From positions 426,006 to 490,005 of the forward strand of contig MTMF02000009.1 of NCBI GenBank assembly GCA_002011125.2: a stretch of DNA of 64,000 bases, read 5' to 3'. The stretch is from Candidatus Hydrothermarchaeum profundi. GTDB taxonomy: Archaea; Hydrothermarchaeota; Hydrothermarchaeia; Hydrothermarchaeales; Hydrothermarchaeaceae. The notes under the pieces were generated by a model. The model saw only the letters and a program-made list of their open reading frames with translations. It ran no database searches and was not told where the DNA came from. Shown in pieces: positions 8,452 through 17,651 of this stretch. The translations under genes were made by a program, and so were the position numbers. Every line of letters begins with the position of its first letter. Position 1 is the stretch's first letter.

Positions 8452-9249
8452 TCAAAAATTATCTTTAACGTATTTTACCATGTTCTCAAATATCACATAA
8501 CCGTCTCCATAACCTTTTAAGCCCTTTCTCGTCCAATCAGGATAAGTAATCCAATGAAACGCCCTTTCAGGATGAGGCATCATTCCAAGTATCAAACCAG
8601 AAGGATCACATATCCCAGCGATATCGAATATCGAACCATTAGGATTATGAGGATACTTTCCTAACGCTGGAGTTCCATCTTCATATGAATACCTAAAAAC
8701 AATTTGATCGTTTCTCTTTAGTCTGTCTAAATATTCTTCTTCAAGTCCCAAGGGTAGAATAAGCTTTCCTTCCCCATGCGCAACAGGCATCCTTAAAACT
8801 TTTTTGAGATTCCTAGTAAAAATACAATTTCCACGGTTTTCATTAACTAAATATACCCATCGATCTTCAAATCTTGAGGAAGAATTAGTTCCTAATGCAA
8901 CCTCTTGCTCTTCCTTGAACCCTGGAAGCATACCTGCTTCAACAAGTACTTGAAATCCATTACATATACCGAGGATCGGTTTCTCTTCCTCAACGAATTT
9001 TTTTATTTCATTCCCAATCTTCTTCATAAGTGTTTTACCCATTATAGCCCCAGATCTCACTCGGTCACCATAAGAAAATCCTCCAGGAATTACTAAACCA
9101 TGATAATCAAGCAGACTCCTTTCTCCTTTTATAAGCTTGTTAATATGTAGAATCTCGGCGGTACATCTAAAGTGCTCTAAGGAAACTTTAGTTTCTATAT
9201 CGCAGTTAGTACCAGGTCCTCTTAAAACGCAAAATTTTATATCCCTCAT
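8452..9249 (-). CDS. purQ: Phosphoribosylformylglycinamidine synthase, glutaminase subunit PurQ
   Basis: PurQ is a class I glutamine amidotransferase that feeds ammonia to PurL in the fourth step of purine synthesis. The nucleophile C96 lies in PILGICNGFQ and the catalytic His in MMPHPERA near the end, and VLRGPGTNCD opens the protein as usual. I take ATG 9249, which overlaps the PurL stop as ATGA behind a GGGAGG; an in-frame ATG at 9264 would add five residues. The length, about 265 residues, is slightly above bacterial PurQ (about 225). PurS, PurL and PurQ are encoded in this order on one strand and form a three-part enzyme. Confidence 0.96.
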   Translation of the reverse strand: MRDIKFCVLRGPGTNCDIETKVSLEHFRCTAEILHINKLIKGERSLLDYHGLVIPGGFSYGDRVRSGAIMGKTLMKKIGNEIKKFVEEEKPILGICNGFQVLVEAGMLPGFKEEQEVALGTNSSSRFEDRWVYLVNENRGNCIFTRNLKKVLRMPVAHGEGKLILPLGLEEEYLDRLKRNDQIVFRYSYEDGTPALGKYPHNPNGSIFDIAGICDPSGLILGMMPHPERAFHWITYPDWTRKGLKGYGDGYVIFENMVKYVKDNF

Positions 9250-11570
9250 AACCCTCCCTGCCATGCTTTTCTTAAATCATCAATAGTAGACGAAATAAGT
9301 TTTCTACTACTAGCATAAACTATTAGCTCGTCTGATTCGGTTGTGACTCCGATCTCACTGTAGGGACATCCATTAAACAATTCTTCGAATGCGTCTTTAT
9401 TCTTTTCAGCGACTTCTACTAAAAATCTACTATTAGACTCCGAGAATAGTATATGATCACTTCGGAGTTTCCCTCTGACAAGCACTCTCTCTAAATCTAT
9501 CTCTAAACCTATATTTCCTCCAATAGCCATTTCTGCAGCTGCTACCGCCAAACCCCCCTCTGATAAATCATGACATGACAAAATTAGCCCCTTGTCCATC
9601 GCCCTAATTAAGGTATCGATCTGTATCTTTGCTCTAAGAGCATCCACTTTTGGTACAGAATTCCCCAAATAACCATGGACCTTATAGTAATGAGAACCCC
9701 CAAGTTCATCAAATGTCAAACCAATTATATATACCAAACTATTTTTTTCTTTTAAATCCATACTTACAGCTTTCCTCACATCCGGTAATATCCCAATAGC
9801 CGAAATAAGAAGAGTTGGAGTTACAGGTCCTGCCGATGACTCATTATACAAGCTGTCCTTCCCAGATATGAAAGGAGTCTCGAACGCCTTTGCAATATCA
9901 TAACAAGCTTGAGCTGCTCTAACTAGTCCACCCATATTCTCAGGCTTCTCTGGATTCCCCCAGCAAAAATTGTCCAATAATGCTATTCTTCTACCACCCA
10001 CCGCTACATTATTCCGTATAGCTTCATCTATAGCTGACGCCGCCATCCAATATGGGTCTATTTTCCCGTACTCTGGATTTATCCCATTTGAGATAACTAT
10101 ACCTTTCCAAGAATTGTATAAAGGCTTTAGAACTGCCGCATCGCTAGGAGCATCATTATATACCCCTTGTAAAGGTTTTAAGACAGTCATTGCTTTAACT
10201 TCGTGGTCATACGTCCTTATCACAGATTCTTTGCTCACAACATTAGGAGAAGATAAAATTTTCAAGAGATCAAGAGTTAGATCATCTGGCATAGAGAACT
10301 TTGCTTCTGGATGCCTCCTCTCCTTCCACACCGCCTTTCTAACAGCTTTTATTTCATTAAAAAGGAAAGACACATCTATCTGGCCCACTAGCTCCCCTTT
10401 ATAGTAGATGTTAAGCTTATTTTCTCTAATGAATTCTCCGATAGGAGTAGCTTCCACGTTTTCATCACTAAAAATCTCCAAAACTTCTTCTAAATTTTCC
10501 TTTGGTACGCAAAGAAGCATTCTTTCCTGCGATTCTGAGACCCATATCTCCCAAGGACTCATTTTAGGATACTTGAGAGGTACTTTATCTAGCTCGACTA
10601 TCGCTCCACAGTTAAATAGGCGAGCTAGTTCTCCCACAGCAGAAGAAAGCCCTCCTCCCCCTAAGTCGGTTATAGCACTGCCTAATTGTCTATTCCTTAC
10701 CTCTATTATTCCTCTCTTTATCTTTTCTTCTTCGATTGGATCACCTATCTGAACTGCTGTCCCAAATGTCTCCTCGGCTTCTTCATGCAGTTCTGTAGAA
10801 GCAAAAGTAACACCATGGATTCCGTCTCTACCGGTTTTACCACCAACTAATACTAAAATGTCTCCAGGCTTTCCTTTCCTTACATATTTACTTTTTGGGA
10901 CAAGGCCTACAGTCCCGCAAAAGACCAAAGGATTAGTAACATAACTCTCATCAAATAATATTGCTCCATTAACAGTTGGTATCCCCATGTTATTTCCATA
11001 TGCTCCAATACCCAGTATAACGTACTTTGATATAAATCTTGGATGTTTTGTACCTTTTGGTAGTTTATGATAAGGGAAATCCTGAGGTCCAAAACATAGG
11101 ACATCTGTGTTAGCAATAGGCTCTCCCCACACTCCTAATATGTCTCTTATAACACCTCCAACTCCCGTTGCCGCACCTCCAAAAGGCTCAATAGCTGATG
11201 GATGATTATGAGTTTCTACTTTAAATGCTACCCCTATATCCCCTTCAAAATCCACAATGCCTGCGTTGTCCTCGAAAACTGAAAAACACCACTCACAGTT
11301 GAGTTCTTTAGTGACTCTAGCGATTGTACTTTTTAGAAGATTGTTAATTTTACCCTCCTTCGTCAAAATTTCTCCCTTAAAAGTCTTGTGTACGCAGTGC
11401 TCACTCCAAGTTTGAGCGAATGTTTCTAATTCCACATCAGTTGGGTCTCTGCCTAGCGATGAAAAATAGGACTGTATTGCCTTCATCTCTTCTAAATTCA
11501 AGGAAAGTTGCCTTTTTTCACTGATTTCCAAAAGCTGATTTGCATCTATACCAATTAGTTTTACTCTCAT
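9246..11570 (-). CDS. purL: Phosphoribosylformylglycinamidine synthase, synthetase subunit PurL
   Basis: This is the small-type PurL of PurSLQ complexes; it converts FGAR to FGAM with ATP and ammonia. FAQTWSEHC near the N-terminus, the glycine-rich GGAATGVGGVIRDILG, DLGGGGLSSAVGE and the late CHDLSEGGLAVA are family signatures of the two PurM-like halves. The start is taken at ATG 11570, with GTGGA just upstream; an in-frame GTG at 11579 is possible. The stop overlaps the PurQ start. The length, about 774 residues, is a little above the typical 720-750 of small PurL. Confidence 0.97.
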   Translation of the reverse strand: MRVKLIGIDANQLLEISEKRQLSLNLEEMKAIQSYFSSLGRDPTDVELETFAQTWSEHCVHKTFKGEILTKEGKINNLLKSTIARVTKELNCEWCFSVFEDNAGIVDFEGDIGVAFKVETHNHPSAIEPFGGAATGVGGVIRDILGVWGEPIANTDVLCFGPQDFPYHKLPKGTKHPRFISKYVILGIGAYGNNMGIPTVNGAILFDESYVTNPLVFCGTVGLVPKSKYVRKGKPGDILVLVGGKTGRDGIHGVTFASTELHEEAEETFGTAVQIGDPIEEEKIKRGIIEVRNRQLGSAITDLGGGGLSSAVGELARLFNCGAIVELDKVPLKYPKMSPWEIWVSESQERMLLCVPKENLEEVLEIFSDENVEATPIGEFIRENKLNIYYKGELVGQIDVSFLFNEIKAVRKAVWKERRHPEAKFSMPDDLTLDLLKILSSPNVVSKESVIRTYDHEVKAMTVLKPLQGVYNDAPSDAAVLKPLYNSWKGIVISNGINPEYGKIDPYWMAASAIDEAIRNNVAVGGRRIALLDNFCWGNPEKPENMGGLVRAAQACYDIAKAFETPFISGKDSLYNESSAGPVTPTLLISAIGILPDVRKAVSMDLKEKNSLVYIIGLTFDELGGSHYYKVHGYLGNSVPKVDALRAKIQIDTLIRAMDKGLILSCHDLSEGGLAVAAAEMAIGGNIGLEIDLERVLVRGKLRSDHILFSESNSRFLVEVAEKNKDAFEELFNGCPYSEIGVTTESDELIVYASSRKLISSTIDDLRKAWQGGL

Positions 11571-11664
11571 TTTTTCCACTTTTAAGTAATTTTAAAGAAA
11601 ATCGCATTACCTTAAGGAAGTTTTTACCGGTAAAGGATACTGATTGTTTTTTAAAAACACTGGT

Positions 11665-11907
11665 TCACCTCGAACTATGCTGTTTAACTTCCCTGATTTC
11701 ATAGTCCTGACTAATCGGGTTTGCTAAAAGACGTTTACACATTTCCTCTATTTGCTGGAGATCATAGTCGCTTTTAATCACATATAGCTTAGCACTGCGG
11801 ACTTCTTCAACTTTTTCAAATCCCAATGCCCTCAGTCCTTCAAGTGTCGACTCCCCTTCCGGATCTTGTACTCCCGGTTTATAAGAAATCCTAACTTCAT
11901 ATATCAT
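11665..11907 (-). CDS. purS: Phosphoribosylformylglycinamidine synthase subunit PurS
   Basis: PurS is a small protein that bridges PurL and PurQ. The 80-residue product matches the family: an opening beta strand, KPGVQDPEGESTLEGLRALGF, then the second beta-alpha-beta with a variable end. The first ATG is at 11919, but the ATG at 11907 places the N-terminus where relatives start, so I prefer it. The gene heads the purS-purL-purQ set, with an 85-bp gap before purL. It diverges from hisF across a 128-bp AT-rich spacer that must hold both promoters. Confidence 0.92.
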   Translation of the reverse strand: MIYEVRISYKPGVQDPEGESTLEGLRALGFEKVEEVRSAKLYVIKSDYDLQQIEEMCKRLLANPISQDYEIREVKQHSSR

Positions 11908-12035
11908 GTTAATACACATATGGTCCTTAAAAAATTACAATATATTTAATTTTTGATTATCTGATATTTATAAAATCCTGAAATGATGTTTAAAATATAA
12001 AACAGATGATAGTGTTAAAAAAGTAAAATAGTAGC

Positions 12036-12836
12036 ATGATTACCAAAAGGATAATACCATGTTTGGACGTAAAAGACGGCAGAGTTGTTAAAGGAATTAA
12101 TTTTAAAAATTTAAAAGATGCCGGCCATCCCGTTAAGCTCGCTAAAATGTACGATGAACAAGGAGCTGACGAACTGGTTTACCTTGATATAAGTGCCTCA
12201 CCAGAAGGAAGAAAAACTATGTTAGACTTAGTGGAAAAAACAGCAGATCAAGTCTTCATCCCTCTAACTGTAGGCGGAGGAATAAGTAGTGTTGAAGACA
12301 TTAGAAGAATTTTAAAGGCAGGAGCAGATAAAGTTGCGATCAACACCGCTGCTGTTAAAAATCCTGAAATCATTAAAAAAGGAGCCACTAAATTTGGTTC
12401 CCAATGCATCGTTTCAGCAATTGATGCTAAAAGAGTCTATGAAAACAATAAAACAAAAAATGTTATAGAGACTCTAGAGGGAAAATGCTGGCTTGAAGTC
12501 TACATCTATGGTGGAAGAAAACCTACGGGAATAGATGCAATTACTTGGGCAAAAAAAGTTGAAGAACTTGGGGCAGGCGAAATATTACTTACAAGCATGG
12601 ACGCGGATGGTACTAAAATGGGTTTTGACATCCCTCTAACAAGAACCATTTCTGAAGAAACGAATATACCAATTATAGCAAGCGGTGGTGCCGGAACTCT
12701 AGAGCACATTTATGAGGCTCTAACTATCGGAAAAGCAGATGCCGCGTTGGCTGCCTCAATATTTCATTATAAGGAGTATACGGTTGGGGATATTAAAAAT
12801 TATCTTAAAGAGCGGAACGTACCGGTGAGAATTTAA
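12036..12836 (+). CDS. hisF: Imidazole glycerol phosphate synthase cyclase subunit HisF
   Basis: HisF is the (beta/alpha)8 half of IGP synthase; it uses ammonia from HisH to form IGP and AICAR in histidine synthesis. The catalytic D11 lies in [13 protein letters not shown], and [13 protein letters not shown] and [13 protein letters not shown] are the two phosphate-binding loops. At 266 residues it is slightly longer than usual because of an insertion around residues 133-150. The ATG has only a weak upstream AG-rich site. Its stop overlaps the start of the CDF transporter (TAATG). The partner hisH lies one gene downstream. Confidence 0.97.
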   Translation: MITKRIIPCLDVKDGRVVKGINFKNLKDAGHPVKLAKMYDEQGADELVYLDISASPEGRKTMLDLVEKTADQVFIPLTVGGGISSVEDIRRILKAGADKVAINTAAVKNPEIIKKGATKFGSQCIVSAIDAKRVYENNKTKNVIETLEGKCWLEVYIYGGRKPTGIDAITWAKKVEELGAGEILLTSMDADGTKMGFDIPLTRTISEETNIPIIASGGAGTLEHIYEALTIGKADAALAASIFHYKEYTVGDIKNYLKERNVPVRI

Positions 12837-13717
12837 TGGCCCACAACCATGAATTTAAAACTGAAGTTGAACTAAAAAAAGTAATACTATTTATTTCTCT
12901 GATCTTCATTGCTGAAATTATAGGCGGAGTTCTTTCCAACAGCCTTGCTCTCCTCAGTGATGCCGCGCATGTTTTCTCTGACCTATTTGCTTTAACTTTA
13001 AGCTGGACTGCTCTTAAAATATCTGAAAAACCGGCAAGTACTTCTAGAACCTTTGGATTTCATAGAATGGAAATATTTGCGGCACTTATTAACGGAGTTC
13101 TTTTATTGTTAATCTCTTTATTCATTTTCCGTGAGGCTTATTATAGAATTCTTTCCCCACCCCACGTAAAAACTTCTCAAATGTTAATTGTTGCTACTTT
13201 AGGTTTACTTGTAAATATATGGGTAGTTATCAGACTTAAACGCCATACTTCCGATCTTAATGTGAAAAGTGCCTTTTTACATGCACTAGGGGACGCAATC
13301 GCTTCAGTAGGTGTTATAACGGGAGGTGTAATAATACTTTTTACTGGATATTTCATAGCAGATCCCCTTATTAGCGTATTTATTGGAATTATAATCCTAG
13401 TAGGATCTCTTAGGCTTATCAAAGAAGCGTCTCATATTCTATTAGAAGGCACTCCACGGCATATTGATATTGAACAAGTAACAGTTGCTATCTCCTCAAT
13501 AGAGGGGGTAAAAAATATACATGACCTACATGTCTGGAGTATATGTTCTCATATAAATGCCGCAAGCGCACATGTCATCGTGGAAGACAAAAAGGTAAGT
13601 GAAATCGAAGAAATGTCAAAAAAAATAAAAGATAAAATGGAAGATTTCAACATCAAACATACAACGATCGAATTCGAATGCGGAGAAGATGGCGAGCCTT
13701 GCCAATTAACCCATTAA
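12836..13717 (+). CDS. Cation diffusion facilitator (CDF/CzcD-type) metal exporter
   Basis: A 293-residue antiporter-like membrane protein with six predicted helices. The metal site residues are visible: SDAAHVFSDLFAL in helix 2 (HxxxD) and FLHALGDAIASVGVI in helix 5 (HxxxD). The cytoplasmic C-terminal domain contains IHDLHVWSI and TIEFECGEDGEPC, common in zinc transporters. It probably exports Zn2+ or a similar divalent ion in exchange for protons. The start overlaps the hisF stop by one base and hisH follows 10 bp later, so it is embedded in the histidine operon. HxxxD-type sites favour zinc, but specificity is inferred. Confidence 0.93.
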   Translation: MAHNHEFKTEVELKKVILFISLIFIAEIIGGVLSNSLALLSDAAHVFSDLFALTLSWTALKISEKPASTSRTFGFHRMEIFAALINGVLLLLISLFIFREAYYRILSPPHVKTSQMLIVATLGLLVNIWVVIRLKRHTSDLNVKSAFLHALGDAIASVGVITGGVIILFTGYFIADPLISVFIGIIILVGSLRLIKEASHILLEGTPRHIDIEQVTVAISSIEGVKNIHDLHVWSICSHINAASAHVIVEDKKVSEIEEMSKKIKDKMEDFNIKHTTIEFECGEDGEPCQLTH

Positions 13718-13727
13718 AAGTGTTATT

Positions 13728-14327
13728 ATGAAAGTTGCAATAATCGACTACGGCATGGGAAACCTACGAAGCGTGTACCGAGGTTTAGAATATGGAGGGG
13801 CTAAACCAGTTATTACAATCGATAGAGAGGAAATAGAAGATAGTGATGCAATAGTTCTTCCAGGCGTAGGAGCTTTTTGTGATGCCATTAATGGCTTAAA
13901 AGGGATAGAAGACATCATTAAAGAAAGCTCTAAAGAAAAACCGATTCTGGGTATCTGCTTAGGGCTTCAACTCTACTTTAGCGAGAGCGAGGAGGATGGA
14001 CTCCATAAGGGTTTAGATCTAATGGTGGGTAAAGTAGTAAAACTTCCACCTACAGTTAAAGTACCTCAAATGGGGTGGAATTCCATAAAAATAAAGAAGG
14101 AAAGCAGATTACTAGACGGCATTAGAGATGGAGAGTTTTTTTACTTCGTTCACTCATTTTACGCCAAGCCTAAAGAAGATGTGACCGTTGCAACAACAGA
14201 ATATGGTGTTGAGATTCCCGCGATATTAGAAAAAGGCAAACTATATGCTACGCAGTTCCATCCAGAAAAGAGCGGGAAAATTGGGTTAAACCTCCTTAAA
14301 AATTTCATAGCTATAGCTAAAGAATAA
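13728..14327 (+). CDS. hisH: Imidazole glycerol phosphate synthase glutaminase subunit HisH
   Basis: HisH hydrolyses glutamine and channels ammonia to HisF. C77 in PILGICLGLQ is the nucleophile, and H and E in ATQFHPEKSG complete the triad. IDYGMGNLRSV and VLPGVGAF near the N-terminus are the standard oxyanion and binding loops. The length of 199 residues is normal. It follows the CDF gene by 10 bp. A T-rich run after the stop (near 14343-14350) could end transcription; the next gene converges from the other strand. Confidence 0.97.
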   Translation: MKVAIIDYGMGNLRSVYRGLEYGGAKPVITIDREEIEDSDAIVLPGVGAFCDAINGLKGIEDIIKESSKEKPILGICLGLQLYFSESEEDGLHKGLDLMVGKVVKLPPTVKVPQMGWNSIKIKKESRLLDGIRDGEFFYFVHSFYAKPKEDVTVATTEYGVEIPAILEKGKLYATQFHPEKSGKIGLNLLKNFIAIAKE

Positions 14328-14371
14328 AAAGTAAAAAATACGCTTTTTTTAATCTACAAGCATGATTTAGT

Positions 14372-15163
14372 TCATATCGCTAGATTAAAGGCCCTCCCTT
14401 TCCATAGTGCCAAGAATTTCTCACGACTAATTCTTAGATAATCCCTATCATGAGCATGGATCTCCAAGGTAATAGTACCATCATACACTCTCTTTAATTC
14501 TCTTACCATTTTTTTCCAGTCGATATTCCCTGTACCTAGAGGGAGATGAAGATCTTCATATCCTAAATTATCGTGAACATGAACATGAGCTAATCTTTCA
14601 TAAAAATTTTTTAAGAATACGAAAAGTTCCTCTTCCTCTCTAAGACCCAAATTAGCATGCCCAATATCGAATAAAAACTTAGCGTTTGGAACTTCGCTAA
14701 AGATTCTAGAGAAATCTTCAACATTGAACGTGGAGATATCCATATTTTCAACGCAGAGCGTTATTCCTCTGTCGCTTGCTTCCTCAACTATTTCTTTAAT
14801 TCCCGCTATATTGCGTCCAAGTTTATCCTCAAATAGTCCCTTTGGCTTTAAAATATGAATTCCAACTTTTTCTATCTCGAATTTTGAAGCTATTTTTATA
14901 ACCTTTTTAGCCTCTTTGAGATATGCTTTTTGAACGGTCTTGTACGGATTTCCTATGTCAAAGAACCAAGGTATATGGGCAATAGCAAACATTTCGTACC
15001 TAGTAAGTTGCTCTTTGATTTCATTTAAATTCTCTTTAAGTGTCTCTGGATCTGCTTTTGGTCCTTCAACTGCCAATTCTACAAAGTCAAACCTCATTTC
15101 TCCAAAAAGATTGATCTCCTTTATCACATTTCTTTCGGGATTATTCATAGCGCCAAGCTTCAT
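14372..15163 (-). CDS. Sugar phosphate isomerase/epimerase-like TIM barrel (AP endonuclease 2 / xylose isomerase-like fold)
   Basis: The 263-residue barrel has the metal-ligand pattern of this superfamily: a Glu in LCVENMD, Asp and His in FLFDIGHAN, HVHDN with a following His, and a Glu in LEIHAHD. Members range from endonuclease IV to sugar and inositol isomerases. The short length and absence of endonuclease IV signatures favour a sugar or related isomerase, but the substrate cannot be told. The ATG at 15163 follows a T-rich leader. The region between it and rubrerythrin holds a long inverted repeat described separately. It converges on hisH. Confidence 0.75.
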   Translation of the reverse strand: MKLGAMNNPERNVIKEINLFGEMRFDFVELAVEGPKADPETLKENLNEIKEQLTRYEMFAIAHIPWFFDIGNPYKTVQKAYLKEAKKVIKIASKFEIEKVGIHILKPKGLFEDKLGRNIAGIKEIVEEASDRGITLCVENMDISTFNVEDFSRIFSEVPNAKFLFDIGHANLGLREEEELFVFLKNFYERLAHVHVHDNLGYEDLHLPLGTGNIDWKKMVRELKRVYDGTITLEIHAHDRDYLRISREKFLALWKGRAFNLAI

Positions 15164-15200
15164 GTCATAAGTTTGCTTATTTAACCTTATTTAACAATTA

Positions 15201-15297
15201 AAAAAAAAGGAAAATATGAAGAAACCGGATTTGCTTGTTAAAGGAATATGCGCCCATAGGATTTGAATAGTTTCTTAAGGCGCATATATCCTTTAAA
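15201..15297 (-). other. Inverted repeat downstream of the rubrerythrin gene, possible terminator or structured RNA
   Basis: Arms AAAGGAATATGCGCC (15240-15254) and GGCGCATATATCCTTT (15279-15294) are complementary apart from one bulged base, giving a stem of about 15 bp around a 24-nt loop. On the minus strand the hairpin begins about 15 nt after the rubrerythrin stop and is followed, some 30 nt later, by a run of Ts (complement of 15201-15208). It could end or protect the rubrerythrin mRNA, or act as an operator or leader for the isomerase-like gene downstream. Confidence 0.5.
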
Positions 15298-15310
15298 AGT
15301 TTTGGAAATT

Positions 15311-15733
15311 TTATTTAAAATACCTGTCTAATAGTCCTTGAAGTGCTTTTGCATGCCTTGCCTCATCTCTCGAAGATTCATCAAAAAAATCATGCGCCTC
15401 ATCGATGCCTCCTTCCTTAGCTTTTACTGCAGCTTCTCTTTTTCCTTTATTCGCCATTTTTTCTCCTGCCAACATCTTTTCTAGATTCTCTTTAGTACTC
15501 GTTGATATCAAGCCATTGAGTTCAGCAAACCTAGCCGCATGCCATGCTTCATCCATCGCTATTTTCTCAAGGGCCACTGCTATCTCAGGATATCCTTCAC
15601 GCAATGCCTGCTTTGACATTGCGAGATAAAGACCAACTTCACTCGTTTCTCCCATAAAATTTTTCTTTACATGTTCTTCCACAGGGCTTCCCTTAGCAAT
15701 GCCCACCTTGCTTTCAAATTCTAATTCTTGCAT
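15311..15733 (-). CDS. Rubrerythrin-family diiron protein without rubredoxin domain
   Basis: A 140-residue four-helix ferritin-like protein with two E-x-x-H motifs, E62-A-W-H65 in [10 protein letters not shown] and EARH near residue 128, plus glutamates in [10 protein letters not shown] near residue 29. These are the diiron ligands of rubrerythrins. The usual C-terminal rubredoxin domain is absent, as in sulerythrin-like and other short forms. It likely reduces peroxide in an anaerobe and would need an external electron donor. GGAGGTG (15741-15747 on the complement) is a strong ribosome site 7 bp from ATG. It shares a compact divergent promoter region with the Lrp-type gene on the other side. 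Confidence 0.9.
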   Translation of the reverse strand: MQELEFESKVGIAKGSPVEEHVKKNFMGETSEVGLYLAMSKQALREGYPEIAVALEKIAMDEAWHAARFAELNGLISTSTKENLEKMLAGEKMANKGKREAAVKAKEGGIDEAHDFFDESSRDEARHAKALQGLLDRYFK

Positions 15734-15768
15734 TTTTTACCACCTCCATAATTTTTATATAGGTATAT

Positions 15769-15820
15769 CGCATATATTTATACTAAATATATAAATTTTT
15801 GGTACGAAATTCGTACTTAA
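15769..15820. promoter_or_regulatory. Back-to-back promoters of rubrerythrin and Lrp genes with a palindromic operator
   Basis: Two TATA-like elements are adjacent: TATAAATATATGCG reading left (complement of about 15769-15782) and AAATATATAAA reading right (15785-15795). Directly after the right-hand TATA box stands GTACGAA-A-TTCGTAC (15802-15816), a perfect 7-bp dyad with one central base, placed where a bound protein would block transcription start of the Lrp-type gene. Autoregulation by that Lrp-type protein and co-control of rubrerythrin are the simplest reading; binding is inferred. Confidence 0.6.
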
Positions 15821-15837
15821 AAAAAGGAGAAAGTAGT

Positions 15838-16260
15838 ATGGTAGATTGGAAAGATTTGAAAATAATAGAAATGCTTCGCAATAATGCTCGCACCCCTTTT
15901 ACAAAAATAGCAGAAGAACTAGGAGTAACTGAGTCTACTATTAGAAAACGTGTTAAAGCGCTAGAAAAAAGCGGTGCAATAATAGGGTATACTATAAATG
16001 TAGACCCCGTTAAATTGGGTTATAAAAATATTGCCCTTATTGGAATAGATACAGCTCCAGAAAATTATTTTGAAGTAGTAGAAAAACTGATAAGCGAAGA
16101 AGAAGTTCGCTCTGTATCTACCTCTTCTGGAGATCATATGATAATGATAGAATATTGGGCGAAAAATAACAAAGAACTCATGGAATTCACCAATAAATTA
16201 AATTCTTTAAAAGGCGTAACAAAAGTTTGTCCCGCCATCATATTAGAGAAGCTAAAATAG
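15838..16260 (+). CDS. Lrp/AsnC-family transcription regulator
   Basis: A 140-residue regulator: a helix-turn-helix at about residues 6-55 (KIIEMLRNNARTPFTKIAEELGV, then TESTIRKRVKALEKSG, shown here as two consecutive stretches of the same domain) and a RAM ligand-binding domain from about 60 to 138. The start is ATG 15838, directly downstream of AAAAAAGGAGAAAGT; earlier in-frame codons back to TTG 15799 overlap the palindrome and promoter and are unlikely to be coding. It faces rubrerythrin across a shared promoter region, so an oxidative-stress or redox link is plausible. The ligand is unknown. Confidence 0.93.
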   Translation: MVDWKDLKIIEMLRNNARTPFTKIAEELGVTESTIRKRVKALEKSGAIIGYTINVDPVKLGYKNIALIGIDTAPENYFEVVEKLISEEEVRSVSTSSGDHMIMIEYWAKNNKELMEFTNKLNSLKGVTKVCPAIILEKLK

Positions 16261-16301
16261 AAGCGGATATCTTTATTATTTAATAGAGGATATACTCAAA
16301 T

Positions 16302-17651
16302 ATGGATCTAGAAGGTTTCGCGAGAAGAAAAATACTAGAAGGATACGATCACCAGGAAATAATCAAAGAATTAAAACAAGCAATAAAAGAATTCAAAGAC
16401 TGGAGTGAGGAAAGGAACGAAGAGTTTTCTAAAGCGGTATTAGACGAAGTTATAACCTCAGAATCATACAAAAAAATTAAGGATACTTTCTTAAGAAGGC
16501 TTTTAGGATATCCTACAGCAGAAGTCAAGATGGGAGAATTTGGCGTAGGTTCTAGGGGCGAGGGAGATTTTTTTGTTCATAGAAAAATCGCTGATATTCT
16601 TGGGAGTATGGGCGAGGTTATTGGACCTCAACAGCAGGATGATGCAGGAGTAGTTAAGGGTTCAGGTAGATACTTAACTGTCTCAATAGATGGAATGCAC
16701 TCCAGACTTAGTGAGTTTCCTTTTTTAGCAGGCTTTCATGTTGCCAGAGCTGCTTTGAGGGACGTTTACGTTATGGGATCTAAACCTGTAGCATTGATAA
16801 GCGACCTTCACTTAGGAGACGATGGAGATATAGGGAAGCTTCTTGATTTTACAGCCGGCGTTTCTACTATTTCAGAACTAACAGGAGTTCCAACCGTAGC
16901 TGGGAGTACTCTACGTATAGGAGGAGACATGGTATTTGGCGACCGCTTGGTCGCAGCAGTCGGAGCTGTAGGAACCTCTTCAGAAAGACCTAAAGCTAGA
17001 AAAAATGCTGAAGAAAGTGATGTAATCCTTATAACCGAAGGTAAAGGAGGCGGAACAATCACTACTATAGCGATTTATAATGGATATTTTGATACAATTA
17101 AGGTTACATTGAATGTTGAGTTTATGAAAGCATGTGAAACAATTATGCAGAAGGGTCATATGCAAAGTATTCATGCTATGACTGATGTAACTAATGGTGG
17201 ATTAAGGGGAGATGCTATAGAGATCTCTAGGACTTCTAAAAAGAAACTGATATTTTATGAGGAAATGCTTAATAAATTTGTAAACCCAGAAGTTATGAAA
17301 ATGCTTAAAGACCTGAATATAGATCCCTTAGGTATATCTACCGACTCTTTATTACTAATTTTACCCGAGAAGGAAGTTGAAGATGTTAAGAAATGTTTAA
17401 ATGAAGTAACGAAAACCTACGAAATAGGTAGAGTAGAATCCGGAAAGGGAGTTAAAATTCTTGGTGAGGGAGAAACTGAACTCAAGCCTCTATTCCGTGA
17501 GGCGCCCTACACTAAGATAAAAAAAATTATTGGTGAAAAAACACCGCAGAATGTGGAAAAAATGAAAGAAAATATAGAAAAAGCTAAAAAAGAAGCGGTA
17601 GAAAAAAAGAAAGAGATAATAAAATTTATTGGAGGTGGCAGCTTTGACTGA
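16302..17651 (+). CDS. AIR synthase-related (PurM/SelD/ThiL superfamily) protein of unknown substrate
   Basis: The 449-residue protein has an N-terminal helical extension (1-80), then a PurM-like ATP-binding half with QQDDAGVV and [33 protein letters not shown] and [12 protein letters not shown], and a C-terminal half with [17 protein letters not shown]. This resembles AIR synthase-related proteins of methanogens and other archaea, which presumably phosphorylate or dehydrate an amide or carbonyl using ATP. A basic Lys/Glu-rich helix (about 405-440) closes it. It is not purM itself and lacks clear HypE or SelD hallmarks. The stop overlaps the PdxS start region, suggesting translational coupling, but a role in pyridoxal phosphate synthesis is not established. 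Confidence 0.8.
   Translation: MDLEGFARRKILEGYDHQEIIKELKQAIKEFKDWSEERNEEFSKAVLDEVITSESYKKIKDTFLRRLLGYPTAEVKMGEFGVGSRGEGDFFVHRKIADILGSMGEVIGPQQQDDAGVVKGSGRYLTVSIDGMHSRLSEFPFLAGFHVARAALRDVYVMGSKPVALISDLHLGDDGDIGKLLDFTAGVSTISELTGVPTVAGSTLRIGGDMVFGDRLVAAVGAVGTSSERPKARKNAEESDVILITEGKGGGTITTIAIYNGYFDTIKVTLNVEFMKACETIMQKGHMQSIHAMTDVTNGGLRGDAIEISRTSKKKLIFYEEMLNKFVNPEVMKMLKDLNIDPLGISTDSLLLILPEKEVEDVKKCLNEVTKTYEIGRVESGKGVKILGEGETELKPLFREAPYTKIKKIIGEKTPQNVEKMKENIEKAKKEAVEKKKEIIKFIGGGSFD

Noticed and set aside
10908-11116. Possible frameshift in purL suggested by a second minus-strand frame inside it
   Set aside because: The main purL frame is continuous with all motifs intact; the second frame is a shadow.
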